Assembly (NCBI RefSeq): GCF_041262585.1
Contig: NZ_JBGCBZ010000007.1
Span: 124,001-188,000 of the forward strand
Length of the DNA: 64,000 nucleotides
Direction: 5' to 3'
Source of the DNA: JAOEGB01 sp041262585
GTDB taxonomy: Bacteria > Actinomycetota > Actinomycetes > Streptosporangiales > Streptosporangiaceae
Part shown: piece by piece, positions 25,686-32,430 of the stretch
Position numbering within the stretch: position 1 is the first letter of the stretch
How the letters are laid out: each line of letters starts with the position of its first letter
The notes under the pieces: generated by a model
Databases searched by the model: none
The model's input: the letters and a program-made list of their open reading frames with translations, nothing else
What the model was told of the DNA's origin: nothing
Program-made: the position numbers and the translations under genes

Positions 25686-26734
25686 AGGCGGTGGAAGCGG
25701 TCGCCGATCGGCAGTTCGCGGGCGTCGGCGAACCCGGCGGCCCGCGCGTAGCGGCGGACCGTGTCCGGCCGCATCACGGTCCCCGTGCCCGCCGAGTCCT
25801 CCCCGGCCAGGCATGCCGGCAGGCAGTGCAGCACGCTCGTGCCGTACTGGAACCGCTCGATCTCGTCGCCCGGGGCCGTGAACCGCGGCGCGACGCGGGC
25901 GTCCAGCACGAGCGCCACGCCGTCTTCGGCGCGCAGCGCGCGGCAGGCCGAAAGGACCGGCACGGGACGGCTCATCTCGTGCAGCGTGTCGAACACGCAG
26001 ACCAGATCGTAGGAGCCGGAGACGGTCGCGGCGTCCGCCGCCTCGAACGTGACACGGGACGACACCCCCGCCTCCGCCGCGTTGCGCTCCGCGTCGGCCA
26101 GGATCGGCTCGTCCAGATCGAATCCGTGTACGGTCGCCAGCGGATACGCGGACGCCAGCGCGATGGCCGCCCACCCCGCCCCGCACCCGACGTCCGCGAT
26201 CAGCGCGGGCGCGGAACTCAGCCGGGCGTGCAGCGACGGCAGCACCGAGGTGAGCCAGCCGGGCAGGAAATGGGTGAACAGCGCCCGGTTGGCCCCGGAG
26301 TGCCCCGCTCGCCAGTCGTCGCCGTAGACGTCGTCCGGGACGCCCTCGCCGGTCCGGAACGCCTCCAGCAGGCTCGGCAGGGCCGCCGCGACCCCGCCCA
26401 GCGGAAGGGTCGTCAGCGACACCATCGACAGCGGGCTGCCGGACGACAGGAGAACGACGGCGTGCTCGGGTGGCAACGCGTAGCAGCGTGACCGGTCGCC
26501 GGCGAGGGCGTCCTCCACGGTGAGGAACCCGGCGACGGCCTGCTGCTCCAGCCACTCTCTGGCGTACCGGGGGGCGATCCCGGCCCGCGCGGCGAGTTCG
26601 TCCGGGGTCGCGGGCGCCTTCGCCAGGGCCTCGTACAGCCCGAGCCGCACCCCGAGATAGCAGGCCAGCAACTCCTGCGTGTGCAGCATGGCCGTGAACA
26701 GCCGGACGCTCAGCGCCCGGGAGGACGCCGTCAC
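25670..26734 (-). CDS. Class I SAM methyltransferase with N-terminal winged helix
   Basis: A 354-residue protein. The N-terminal 100 residues resemble the winged-helix dimerisation part of small-molecule methyltransferases (CYLGVRLGLYEALAKAPATPDELAARAG). The SAM fold has IADVGCGAGWAAIALA and VHGFDLDEPILADAE, then VCVFDTLHEM. It is not closely related to the CrtF-like OMT1-3. The GTG start overlaps the stop of the ACP gene, so it forms an operon with FAAL and ACP. A methylation acting on the ACP-bound intermediate is possible. Confidence 0.87.
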   Translation of the reverse strand: MTASSRALSVRLFTAMLHTQELLACYLGVRLGLYEALAKAPATPDELAARAGIAPRYAREWLEQQAVAGFLTVEDALAGDRSRCYALPPEHAVVLLSSGSPLSMVSLTTLPLGGVAAALPSLLEAFRTGEGVPDDVYGDDWRAGHSGANRALFTHFLPGWLTSVLPSLHARLSSAPALIADVGCGAGWAAIALASAYPLATVHGFDLDEPILADAERNAAEAGVSSRVTFEAADAATVSGSYDLVCVFDTLHEMSRPVPVLSACRALRAEDGVALVLDARVAPRFTAPGDEIERFQYGTSVLHCLPACLAGEDSAGTGTVMRPDTVRRYARAAGFADARELPIGDRFHRLYELV

Positions 26735-27024
26735 GCGGCCGCCACGTCTCCGCGTTCGCCGAGCACGTTGACGACGTGTCCCGCCACCGACTCCACCGTG
26801 GTGATCTGGCGCGCCGTGGCCTCGTCGATGGGGGGCAGGTCGAACTCGTCCTCCAGCGTGAACGCCAGCTCCAGCAGCGCCAGCGAGTGGTAGCCGAGGT
26901 CCTCGACGAGCCGCGACGCGCCCGCGACGGCGACCCCGTCGGGGTTGGGGGCGAGCTCGCCGACGATCTCGGCGACGTAGTCGTGGATCTCCTGCTCTGA
27001 TCGGACGGTCGTGGACTCGGTCAT
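26731..27024 (-). CDS. Acyl carrier protein (FAAL partner)
   Basis: A 97-residue carrier protein. The phosphopantetheine site is LGYHSLALLEL with Ser47; the residue before the serine is His instead of the usual Asp, as often seen in FAAL-linked carriers. It overlaps the acyl-AMP ligase upstream and the methyltransferase downstream by 4 nt each. It most likely receives an acid activated by the ligase and presents it to the methyltransferase or the flavoprotein. Confidence 0.93.
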   Translation of the reverse strand: MTESTTVRSEQEIHDYVAEIVGELAPNPDGVAVAGASRLVEDLGYHSLALLELAFTLEDEFDLPPIDEATARQITTVESVAGHVVNVLGERGDVAAA

Positions 27025-28643
27025 GAGATCTCCTCAGCTATAACGGTTCCGGGAAGGCGGTCCTCGGTGAAGTCCCGCCACAGGCGTCGGCGCTTGGGTT
27101 TGCCGCTTGAGGTGCGGGCGATCGAGCCGCGTGGCGCGTCGAAGAACACCACCTCGGCTCCTTCGGCGCGGCGGCGCAGCAGCGGTCCGGCGGCCGCCAG
27201 CCACTCGGCCCGCGCCTGCTCGAAGACGACGGCCACGGTGGGCACGCCCGAGCGGTGGCCGAGAAGGGCCGCCATCCGCAGCGGCGGCACCCCGGCCTGG
27301 CTCAGCGCCAGCTCCAGGTCCTCGGCGAACAGCGCGCGCCCGCGCAGCTTCAGGCTGTCGCCGAGCCGCCCTATCACGTAGAGCTGCCCGTCATGGACGA
27401 ACCCGGCGTCGGCCGTGCGCAGCCCGTCCTCGTGGCCCCTGGCCACGTTGGGGCCCCGGACGACGATCTCGCCGACCTCGTCCTCGCCCAGCACGCGCGC
27501 GTCGTCGTCCTCGATGGTGACCTGGACGCCGGGGAGCGGACGGCCGCAGCCGGTGATCGGCTGGAGGTCGTCTCCTTCGAGCTCGGTTCCGTCGCGCTCG
27601 ATCCGGCCGCCGACGCGCAGCGAATGGGGGCGTACGCGCAGGGTCGTCCACTCCTCGTCCGGGTCGAGCCCGGTGACCGCGAGCGTCGCCTCGGCCAGGC
27701 CGTACGCGGGCTGCAGGGCGCGCCGGTCCAGCCCGTACGGGCCGAGCAGGGCGCAGAAGCGCTCCAGCGCGGCGTCGTCGACGCGTTCCGCCCCGACGAT
27801 CACCGTGCGCAGCGCGGAGAAGTCCATGCCGCGCAGCTTCTCCGGCGTGACCCGGCGGGCGACGTACCCGAGCCCGAAGTTGGGCATCGACGTCAGCACG
27901 GCGCCGGATTCGCCGAAACAGCGCAGATAGCGCGCCGGGTCGCGGACGAAGTCCTCAGGTCGCATCAGCCACAGGTCGCTCCCGTTGACGATGGGCGTGA
28001 TCAGGCACCCGATCAGTCCCATGTCGTGGTGGACGGGCAGCCAGGAGGCGGTCGCGTCGTCCGGGGTCATCCGCAGCCAGGCGCGGATCGAGGCCACGTT
28101 CGCCGCGAGCGCGGAGTACGGGATCTCGACGGCCCCGGCGGGACCGCTCGACCCGGACGTGAACTGCAGCAACGCGAGCTCGCCCATGGCCGGTTCGAAT
28201 GACGGCTCGCCGGGCGAGGAGGCCGTCATCTTCTCCACCGGCAGCAGCGGGATCGTGCCGACCTGGCCGGTCAGGGATTCGGCCACGGCCAGGTCGGTGA
28301 CGAGCAGGGCCGGTTTGGCGGTGGCCAGCAGACCCGTCAGATGCGCCTGGTATGCGGCGCGGTCGCCGAACGCCTGCGGTGGTGCGATCGGCGAGGGCGT
28401 GGCGCCGGCGAGCATCGCGCCGAACAGCGTGCCGACGAAGTGCGGCCCCGAGTGCTGGATGATCGACACGACGTCGCCCGGCCCGGCCGACCGCTCCCGC
28501 AGCGCCGCGGCCACCGACCGGGCCAGCGCGGCCAGCCGGGGATAGGGCCACAGATCCCAGCCGCCTCCGGGGTCGGCGAACCGGATGCCATGCGAGGGGT
28601 CGGGGTCCGAGATCCAGCCCAGCAGGGCGTCCTGAGCCTGCAT
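27021..28643 (-). CDS. Fatty acyl-AMP ligase (FadD32-like) for the adjacent ACP
   Basis: A 540-residue adenylate-forming enzyme. The P-loop is LQFTSGSSGPAGAVEI, and ASWLPVHHDMGLIGCLITPI and YGLAEATLAVTG are typical of FAALs, which form acyl-AMP and transfer to a carrier rather than to CoA. The start at 28643 is preceded by a GGGGGGG run as ribosome site. Co-transcription with the ACP and a methyltransferase suggests a separate carrier-bound precursor route. The acid could be a fatty, aryl or amino acid. Confidence 0.92.
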   Translation of the reverse strand: MQAQDALLGWISDPDPSHGIRFADPGGGWDLWPYPRLAALARSVAAALRERSAGPGDVVSIIQHSGPHFVGTLFGAMLAGATPSPIAPPQAFGDRAAYQAHLTGLLATAKPALLVTDLAVAESLTGQVGTIPLLPVEKMTASSPGEPSFEPAMGELALLQFTSGSSGPAGAVEIPYSALAANVASIRAWLRMTPDDATASWLPVHHDMGLIGCLITPIVNGSDLWLMRPEDFVRDPARYLRCFGESGAVLTSMPNFGLGYVARRVTPEKLRGMDFSALRTVIVGAERVDDAALERFCALLGPYGLDRRALQPAYGLAEATLAVTGLDPDEEWTTLRVRPHSLRVGGRIERDGTELEGDDLQPITGCGRPLPGVQVTIEDDDARVLGEDEVGEIVVRGPNVARGHEDGLRTADAGFVHDGQLYVIGRLGDSLKLRGRALFAEDLELALSQAGVPPLRMAALLGHRSGVPTVAVVFEQARAEWLAAAGPLLRRRAEGAEVVFFDAPRGSIARTSSGKPKRRRLWRDFTEDRLPGTVIAEEIS

Positions 28644-28665
28644 GTCCCCCCCAACAGATGCCAAA

Positions 28666-28679
28666 TACAATATACAACG
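28666..28679 (+). promoter_or_regulatory. Heptad direct-repeat site 4 (TACAATA, TACAACG)
   Basis: Two contiguous heptads in the 104-bp gap between the FAAL operon and the flavoprotein gene. They deviate from TACAAGA at the G but keep the TACAA core and 7-bp phase. Another site follows 16 bp downstream. Confidence 0.5.
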
Positions 28680-28694
28680 TCTATCGGATCAACT

Positions 28695-28715
28695 TACTAG
28701 ATACAAGAACTTACG
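28695..28715 (+). promoter_or_regulatory. Heptad direct-repeat site 5 (TACTAGA, TACAAGA, ACTTACG)
   Basis: Contiguous heptads with a perfect TACAAGA in the centre, upstream of the flavoprotein gene. A TATCAT hexamer at 28733-28738 follows about 18 bp later and 10 bp before the GTG start, a plausible minus-10 element. Confidence 0.58.
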
Positions 28716-28747
28716 GCGGATGTCGCTGACCGGTATCATCCGGAGCG

Positions 28748-29896
28748 GTGAACGAGACACTGTCCCGGACGACCGCGCTGGCCGCTGTGATCGCCAAGAC
28801 CGCGGACGAGACCGAACGCGCCCGTCAGGTTCCCGCCGCCCTGATCGACCAACTCGCCGCCGCGGGATGCCTGCGCATGATGGTCCCCGTACGGCACGGC
28901 GGCGACGGCCTCCCGCTGCCCGACGCCCTCCGGGTCCTTGAGGAACTCGCCCGGGCCGACGGGTCCACCGGCTGGCTGGTCGGGCAGATCACGCTCGCGC
29001 AGCTCGTCTTCGCCTGCTTCCCCGAACGCGCCCAGCAGGAGATCTACGCCGGCGGGCCCGACGTGCTCGGCGCGGGGGCGGTCGCCCCGAAGGGCCGCGC
29101 GTCGGCCACCGGCGACGGTTGGAAGGTCACCGGCCAGTGGCCGTACGTGACCGGCTGCCCGCAGGCGAGGTGGGTCTATCTCAACTGCGTGGTCCTCGAC
29201 GGGCGCACCCCGCGCGTGCTGCCGGACGGCACGCCGCAGACCAGGATCGTCCTGGTCCCGGCCGCCGAACTGACCATCCAGGACACCTGGCACGTGCTGG
29301 GCCTGCGGGGCACGGCCAGCCACGACGTGCGCGCCGGCGCGCTCGACTGCCCCGGCTGGCGCAGCTTCAGCCTGCGCGGCGACGACCCCGGCGACCGGCG
29401 GGCCATCTTCTCCATCGCCCAGGCCGGGCTGCTGATCGCCGCCGTGGGGCTCGGCATCGCCCAGGGCGCGTTGGACGAGATCGCCCAGCTCGCCGCGGAC
29501 GGCCGCAGGCGCGCCTTCAGCCGCACCCCGCTCGGCGCGTCGCAGGTCTTCCAGGACCGCCTCGGCGACGCGTACGTGACGCTGCGCGCGGCCCGGGCAC
29601 TTCTCCACCAGGAAGCCGCGACGGCCTGGGCGATCGTCTCCGCCGGGCGGCCCGCCGAACCGCTCGACCGGGCCTGCCTGCGGGCCGCCTCCGCCCGGGT
29701 CACCGGCTTCGCGACCGCCGCCGTGGACACCGCCCACGCCCTCGCGGGCGGCGCCTCGGCCTACGAGTCCTCCCCGCTGCAGCGCCGCCTCCGTGACATC
29801 CACACCGCGACCCAGCATTTCGTCAACGGCAGGGACTTCTACGCCACGGTCGGGGCGCTGCTCGCGGGCGAACAGGTGGACCCGAACACCTTCTGA
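28748..29896 (+). CDS. Acyl-CoA-dehydrogenase-like flavoprotein (possible group D monooxygenase)
   Basis: A 382-residue protein with the acyl-CoA dehydrogenase fold. It opens with ALIDQLAAAGCLRMMVPVRHGGDG and EELARADGSTGWLVGQ, then WKVTGQWPYVTGC, HVLGLRGTASHDV and a C-terminal ALAGGASAYESSPLQRRLRDIHTATQHF. These features match the HsaA/hydroxylase-like subgroup that performs FMN- or FAD-dependent hydroxylation, more than true dehydrogenases. GTG is the start, with GGAG five bases upstream. It is a single gene divergent from the FAAL operon and may act on the ACP-bound acid. Confidence 0.83.
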   Translation: MNETLSRTTALAAVIAKTADETERARQVPAALIDQLAAAGCLRMMVPVRHGGDGLPLPDALRVLEELARADGSTGWLVGQITLAQLVFACFPERAQQEIYAGGPDVLGAGAVAPKGRASATGDGWKVTGQWPYVTGCPQARWVYLNCVVLDGRTPRVLPDGTPQTRIVLVPAAELTIQDTWHVLGLRGTASHDVRAGALDCPGWRSFSLRGDDPGDRRAIFSIAQAGLLIAAVGLGIAQGALDEIAQLAADGRRRAFSRTPLGASQVFQDRLGDAYVTLRAARALLHQEAATAWAIVSAGRPAEPLDRACLRAASARVTGFATAAVDTAHALAGGASAYESSPLQRRLRDIHTATQHFVNGRDFYATVGALLAGEQVDPNTF

Positions 29897-29914
29897 AGCG
29901 CCGCCCAACCTCCA

Positions 29915-30181
29915 GCGTGATCATGCACGCGTTCCCGGAGGCTCCGTCCTGCCTCACGTCTTGCGCCGCGTGATCACGCACGTGTTCCGGCACCCGCCGC
30001 TCTGCCTGGTGTTTCGCACGGCGTGATCATGCAATGTCGAGGGTGGGGTCGCCGGACGGACATCGCATGATCACGAACAGCGCCGGCCCTGATCAGACCA
30101 TGTACGGCGGAGTCCATGCATGATCACGATTCGCGAAACCCCACGTCACGGGGCTTCCCGGGAAACCCTGCATGATCACGC
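29915..30181. repeat. Six palindromic 12-mers at ~53-bp spacing between converging genes
   Basis: Six copies of a TGATCA-centred 12-mer start at 29915, 29968, 30021, 30065, 30118 and 30170 (spacing 53, 53, 44, 53, 52). The first three read GCGTGATCATGC or GCGTGATCACGC, and the last three read GCATGATCACGA or GCATGATCACGC, the inverse orientation. The first two spacers are also similar to each other, so the array grew by tandem duplication of a ~53-bp unit. It fills the whole gap between the flavoprotein and ferredoxin genes. No gene is seen in it. A terminator, protein-binding or nucleoid role is possible. Confidence 0.88.
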
Positions 30182-30183
30182 GC

Positions 30184-30381
30184 CTAGTCGGCCACCGAGA
30201 GGACCTGTTTCGGGCAGCGGGCGACGGCGGACAGCACGCGGGTCTCCAGCCCCGCGGGCACCTCGTCGCCCGCCACCAGCATGACCCGGTCGTCGTCGTC
30301 CGACACGTCGAACAGCTCGGGGACCAGGCCGACGCAGACGGAGTGGCCCTCGCACACCTTCCTGTCGAGGCTCACGCGCAT
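30184..30381 (-). CDS. [3Fe-4S] ferredoxin for cytochrome P450
   Basis: A 65-residue ferredoxin of the type that donates electrons to actinobacterial P450s. The cluster ligands are in CEGHSVC (CxxHxxC pattern) and the distal Cys in ARCPKQVL. Three P450 genes lie in the window and no ferredoxin reductase does, so a housekeeping reductase is presumably used. It overlaps the end of OMT2 by 10 bp and is the last gene of the OMT3-OMT2-ferredoxin operon. Confidence 0.93.
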   Translation of the reverse strand: MRVSLDRKVCEGHSVCVGLVPELFDVSDDDDRVMLVAGDEVPAGLETRVLSAVARCPKQVLSVAD

Positions 30382-31391
30382 CGCACGACCTCCAGGATCG
30401 GGAACATCATCGTGGGCACGGTCCGCTCAAGCCGGAGCCCGGCCCGCTCCAGCAACTCGCAGATGTGCTCTTCGGTGCGCGCGCCGCCCCCGACCATGCA
30501 CAGCAGCAGCAGGTCGTAGAGTTTGCCCACGTCGAAGTGGTTGCCGGGCCGTACCACCGGCTCCAGGATGAGCAGGCGGCTGTCAGGGCGCATGGCGGTG
30601 GCGACCGCGCGCAGCAGCACCACGGCCCGCTCGTCGTCCCACCCGTAGAGGATCCGCTTCAGCAGGTAGGCGTCGGCCCCGGCGGGCACCGGGTCGGTCA
30701 GGAAGCTGCCGCCGACACACGCGCAGCGCTCGGTCACGGCGTACTCGGCCAGCCGCTTGGGCGCCCCGGCGACCACGTGCGGCAGATCGAAGATCGTCCC
30801 GTGCAGGCTGGGGAACCGGGCCAGGATGCCGCCGAGGAACGCGCCGTTGCCGCCTCCCACGTCGACCAGCGTCTTGAACGCCTTCCAGTCATAGGCGGGC
30901 AGGCTCGTGCGCAGCTCCAGCCGGGTCGCCGCCTGCTGGGAGGCGTCGAACGCGGCGCTGTCCTCCGGGTTCGCGGCCATGTAGGACCAGTAGTCCTCGC
31001 CGTAGACCTGGTCGAAGGCCGCCTCGCCGGTGCGGATGCTGTGGTCGAACCTGGCCCACGCCTCCACGTCGGGGATGAGCAACGGGTAGGCGTCTCGCAG
31101 CGAGACCGGATGGTCGGAGCGCAGCGGCTGGGCGCGCGGCGTCAGGTCGAACAGGCCGGGAGCGGTCTCCGTGAAGATCCCCTTGGACGCCAGGGCCCGC
31201 AACGCCCGGTGCAGCGAGGGCGCGTGCGACCCGGTGGCGGCCGCCAGGTCCTGCACCGTGCGGGGCCCCTCGGTCAGGTGGTCGGCGACTCCGAGGTCGC
31301 AGACGGCGCGGATGGTGAAGGGGATGATGTAGTCGGCCAGTTCCGTAAGCCGGAACACCGACTCGATGTCCACCCGGGGACGTCCCGTCAT
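30372..31391 (-). CDS. CrtF/TcmN-like methyltransferase paralogue lacking the catalytic His (OMT2)
   Basis: A 339-residue paralogue of OMT1 and OMT3 with the same N-terminus (VFRLTELADYIIPFTIRAVCDLG) and SAM site LVDVGGGNGAF. The segment equal to ILHDWPDE of OMT1 reads ILYGWDDE, so the usual general-base histidine is Tyr and the next Asp is Gly. The protein could methylate a more nucleophilic atom, use another base, or have a non-methylating role as known for RdmB-type members. It is coupled to OMT3 by an ATGA overlap. Confidence 0.88.
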   Translation of the reverse strand: MTGRPRVDIESVFRLTELADYIIPFTIRAVCDLGVADHLTEGPRTVQDLAAATGSHAPSLHRALRALASKGIFTETAPGLFDLTPRAQPLRSDHPVSLRDAYPLLIPDVEAWARFDHSIRTGEAAFDQVYGEDYWSYMAANPEDSAAFDASQQAATRLELRTSLPAYDWKAFKTLVDVGGGNGAFLGGILARFPSLHGTIFDLPHVVAGAPKRLAEYAVTERCACVGGSFLTDPVPAGADAYLLKRILYGWDDERAVVLLRAVATAMRPDSRLLILEPVVRPGNHFDVGKLYDLLLLCMVGGGARTEEHICELLERAGLRLERTVPTMMFPILEVVRCA

Positions 31392-32356
31392 ACTGGTTCT
31401 CCTTCCACGAGCGTGAGCGTGGCCGTAGGGGTGATCCGCGTCAGTCTGAATCCGGCGCGGTCCAGCAGGTGCGCGAGCTCCGCGCTGTCGCGGTGCCGCC
31501 CGCCGGTCACGGCGAGGGTGTGCACGTCGACGAGTTTCGCCACGTCGGAGCCGTCACCCTGGGCGATGACGGCCTCAAGCAGGAGCACCCGCGCGCCGGC
31601 CGTCCTGACGTTGCGGAGGATCCTCTCCGCATGCTCGTCGTCCCAGCCGGGCAGGACGGTCTTCAGGACGTACAGGTCGCCGCCGGGCGGCACGGTGTCG
31701 AAGAAGCTGCCGGCGACCACCTGGAGGCGGTCGCCGCCGGCCACCGCGTGCCGCACCACGTGGGGAAGGTCGAACAGCACGCCGCGCAGAGCGGGGAAGC
31801 GGGCCAGCAGCCCGGCGAGGAACGCGCCGTTGCCGCCGCCCACGTCGACCACCGTCGTGACCGCCGGCCAGTCGTAGGCCGGCATGACCGTGCGCAGGTG
31901 GATGCCGTTGAGGCCGGCCATCCACCGGTCCACGGCGAGGCTCTGCGCCGGGTCGGCCGCGAGATGGTCCCAGTAGGCCGCGCCGTAAGCGGGACGGCCG
32001 GTGCGCAGCGCGGTGGTGAGCTGTCCGAGGGCGTGGATGTCGGCGGGCAGCAGGGGATAGGCGGCGCGCAGCGACAGCGGGTGGTCGGTGCGCAGCGGCT
32101 CGGCCAGCGCGGTCAGCGTGAAGACCCCGGGATCGGTCTCCGCGAAGATCCCGTGCGAGCTGAGGGCGCGCAGCGCGCGGGTGAGCGCGCCCGGGTGCGC
32201 GCCGACCGCCGCCGCGAGTTCGTCGGCCGTACGGGGACCCGCGGCCAGGTGGTCGGCCACGCCCAGGTCGCAGACGACCCGCAACGTGAAGGGGACGATG
32301 TAGTCGGCCAGTTCGGTCAGCTCGGTGATCGCCTGGATGTCGATACGGGGAGGCAT
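31388..32356 (-). CDS. CrtF/TcmN-like methyltransferase paralogue lacking the catalytic His (OMT3)
   Basis: A 322-residue paralogue of OMT1/OMT2 with ITELTELADYIVPFTLRVVCDLG and the SAM site VVDVGGGNGAF. The catalytic segment reads VLPGWDDE, so the His of the HDW motif is Pro. It is slightly shorter than its paralogues in the middle (after DHLAADP). It is the first gene of a leftward operon transcribed from the gap with the AMP ligase. Two neighbouring paralogues lacking the same residue suggest a shared, non-standard function, possibly as a heteromeric pair. Confidence 0.88.
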   Translation of the reverse strand: MPPRIDIQAITELTELADYIVPFTLRVVCDLGVADHLAAGPRTADELAAAVGAHPGALTRALRALSSHGIFAETDPGVFTLTALAEPLRTDHPLSLRAAYPLLPADIHALGQLTTALRTGRPAYGAAYWDHLAADPAQSLAVDRWMAGLNGIHLRTVMPAYDWPAVTTVVDVGGGNGAFLAGLLARFPALRGVLFDLPHVVRHAVAGGDRLQVVAGSFFDTVPPGGDLYVLKTVLPGWDDEHAERILRNVRTAGARVLLLEAVIAQGDGSDVAKLVDVHTLAVTGGRHRDSAELAHLLDRAGFRLTRITPTATLTLVEGEPV

Positions 32357-32365
32357 CTGACCCTT

Positions 32366-32379
32366 ACTCGTATCTTGTG
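32366..32379 (-). promoter_or_regulatory. Heptad direct-repeat site 6 (CACAAGA, TACGAGT on minus strand)
   Basis: Two contiguous heptads reading on the minus strand toward OMT3, ending 10 bp before its start codon. They lie in the 74-bp gap between OMT3 and the AMP ligase. Confidence 0.55.
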
Positions 32380-32394
32380 TTTGAATTCAGGAGA

Positions 32395-32415
32395 GACACT
32401 AGCTTGTATCTCTTC
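32395..32415 (-). promoter_or_regulatory. Heptad direct-repeat site 7 (GAAGAGA, TACAAGC, TAGTGTC on minus strand)
   Basis: A second site in the same gap, also on the minus strand, with TACAAGC as the best unit. Its edge is close to the TGGAGG ribosome site of the AMP ligase at 32421-32426, so binding here could also affect that gene. Confidence 0.5.
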
Positions 32416-32430
32416 TCTTTTGGAGGCCTG

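Noticed and set aside
29915..30181. CRISPR array
   Set aside because: The spacing is regular, but the repeat is only 12 bp, palindromic, switches orientation, and two spacers are similar. There are no cas genes.
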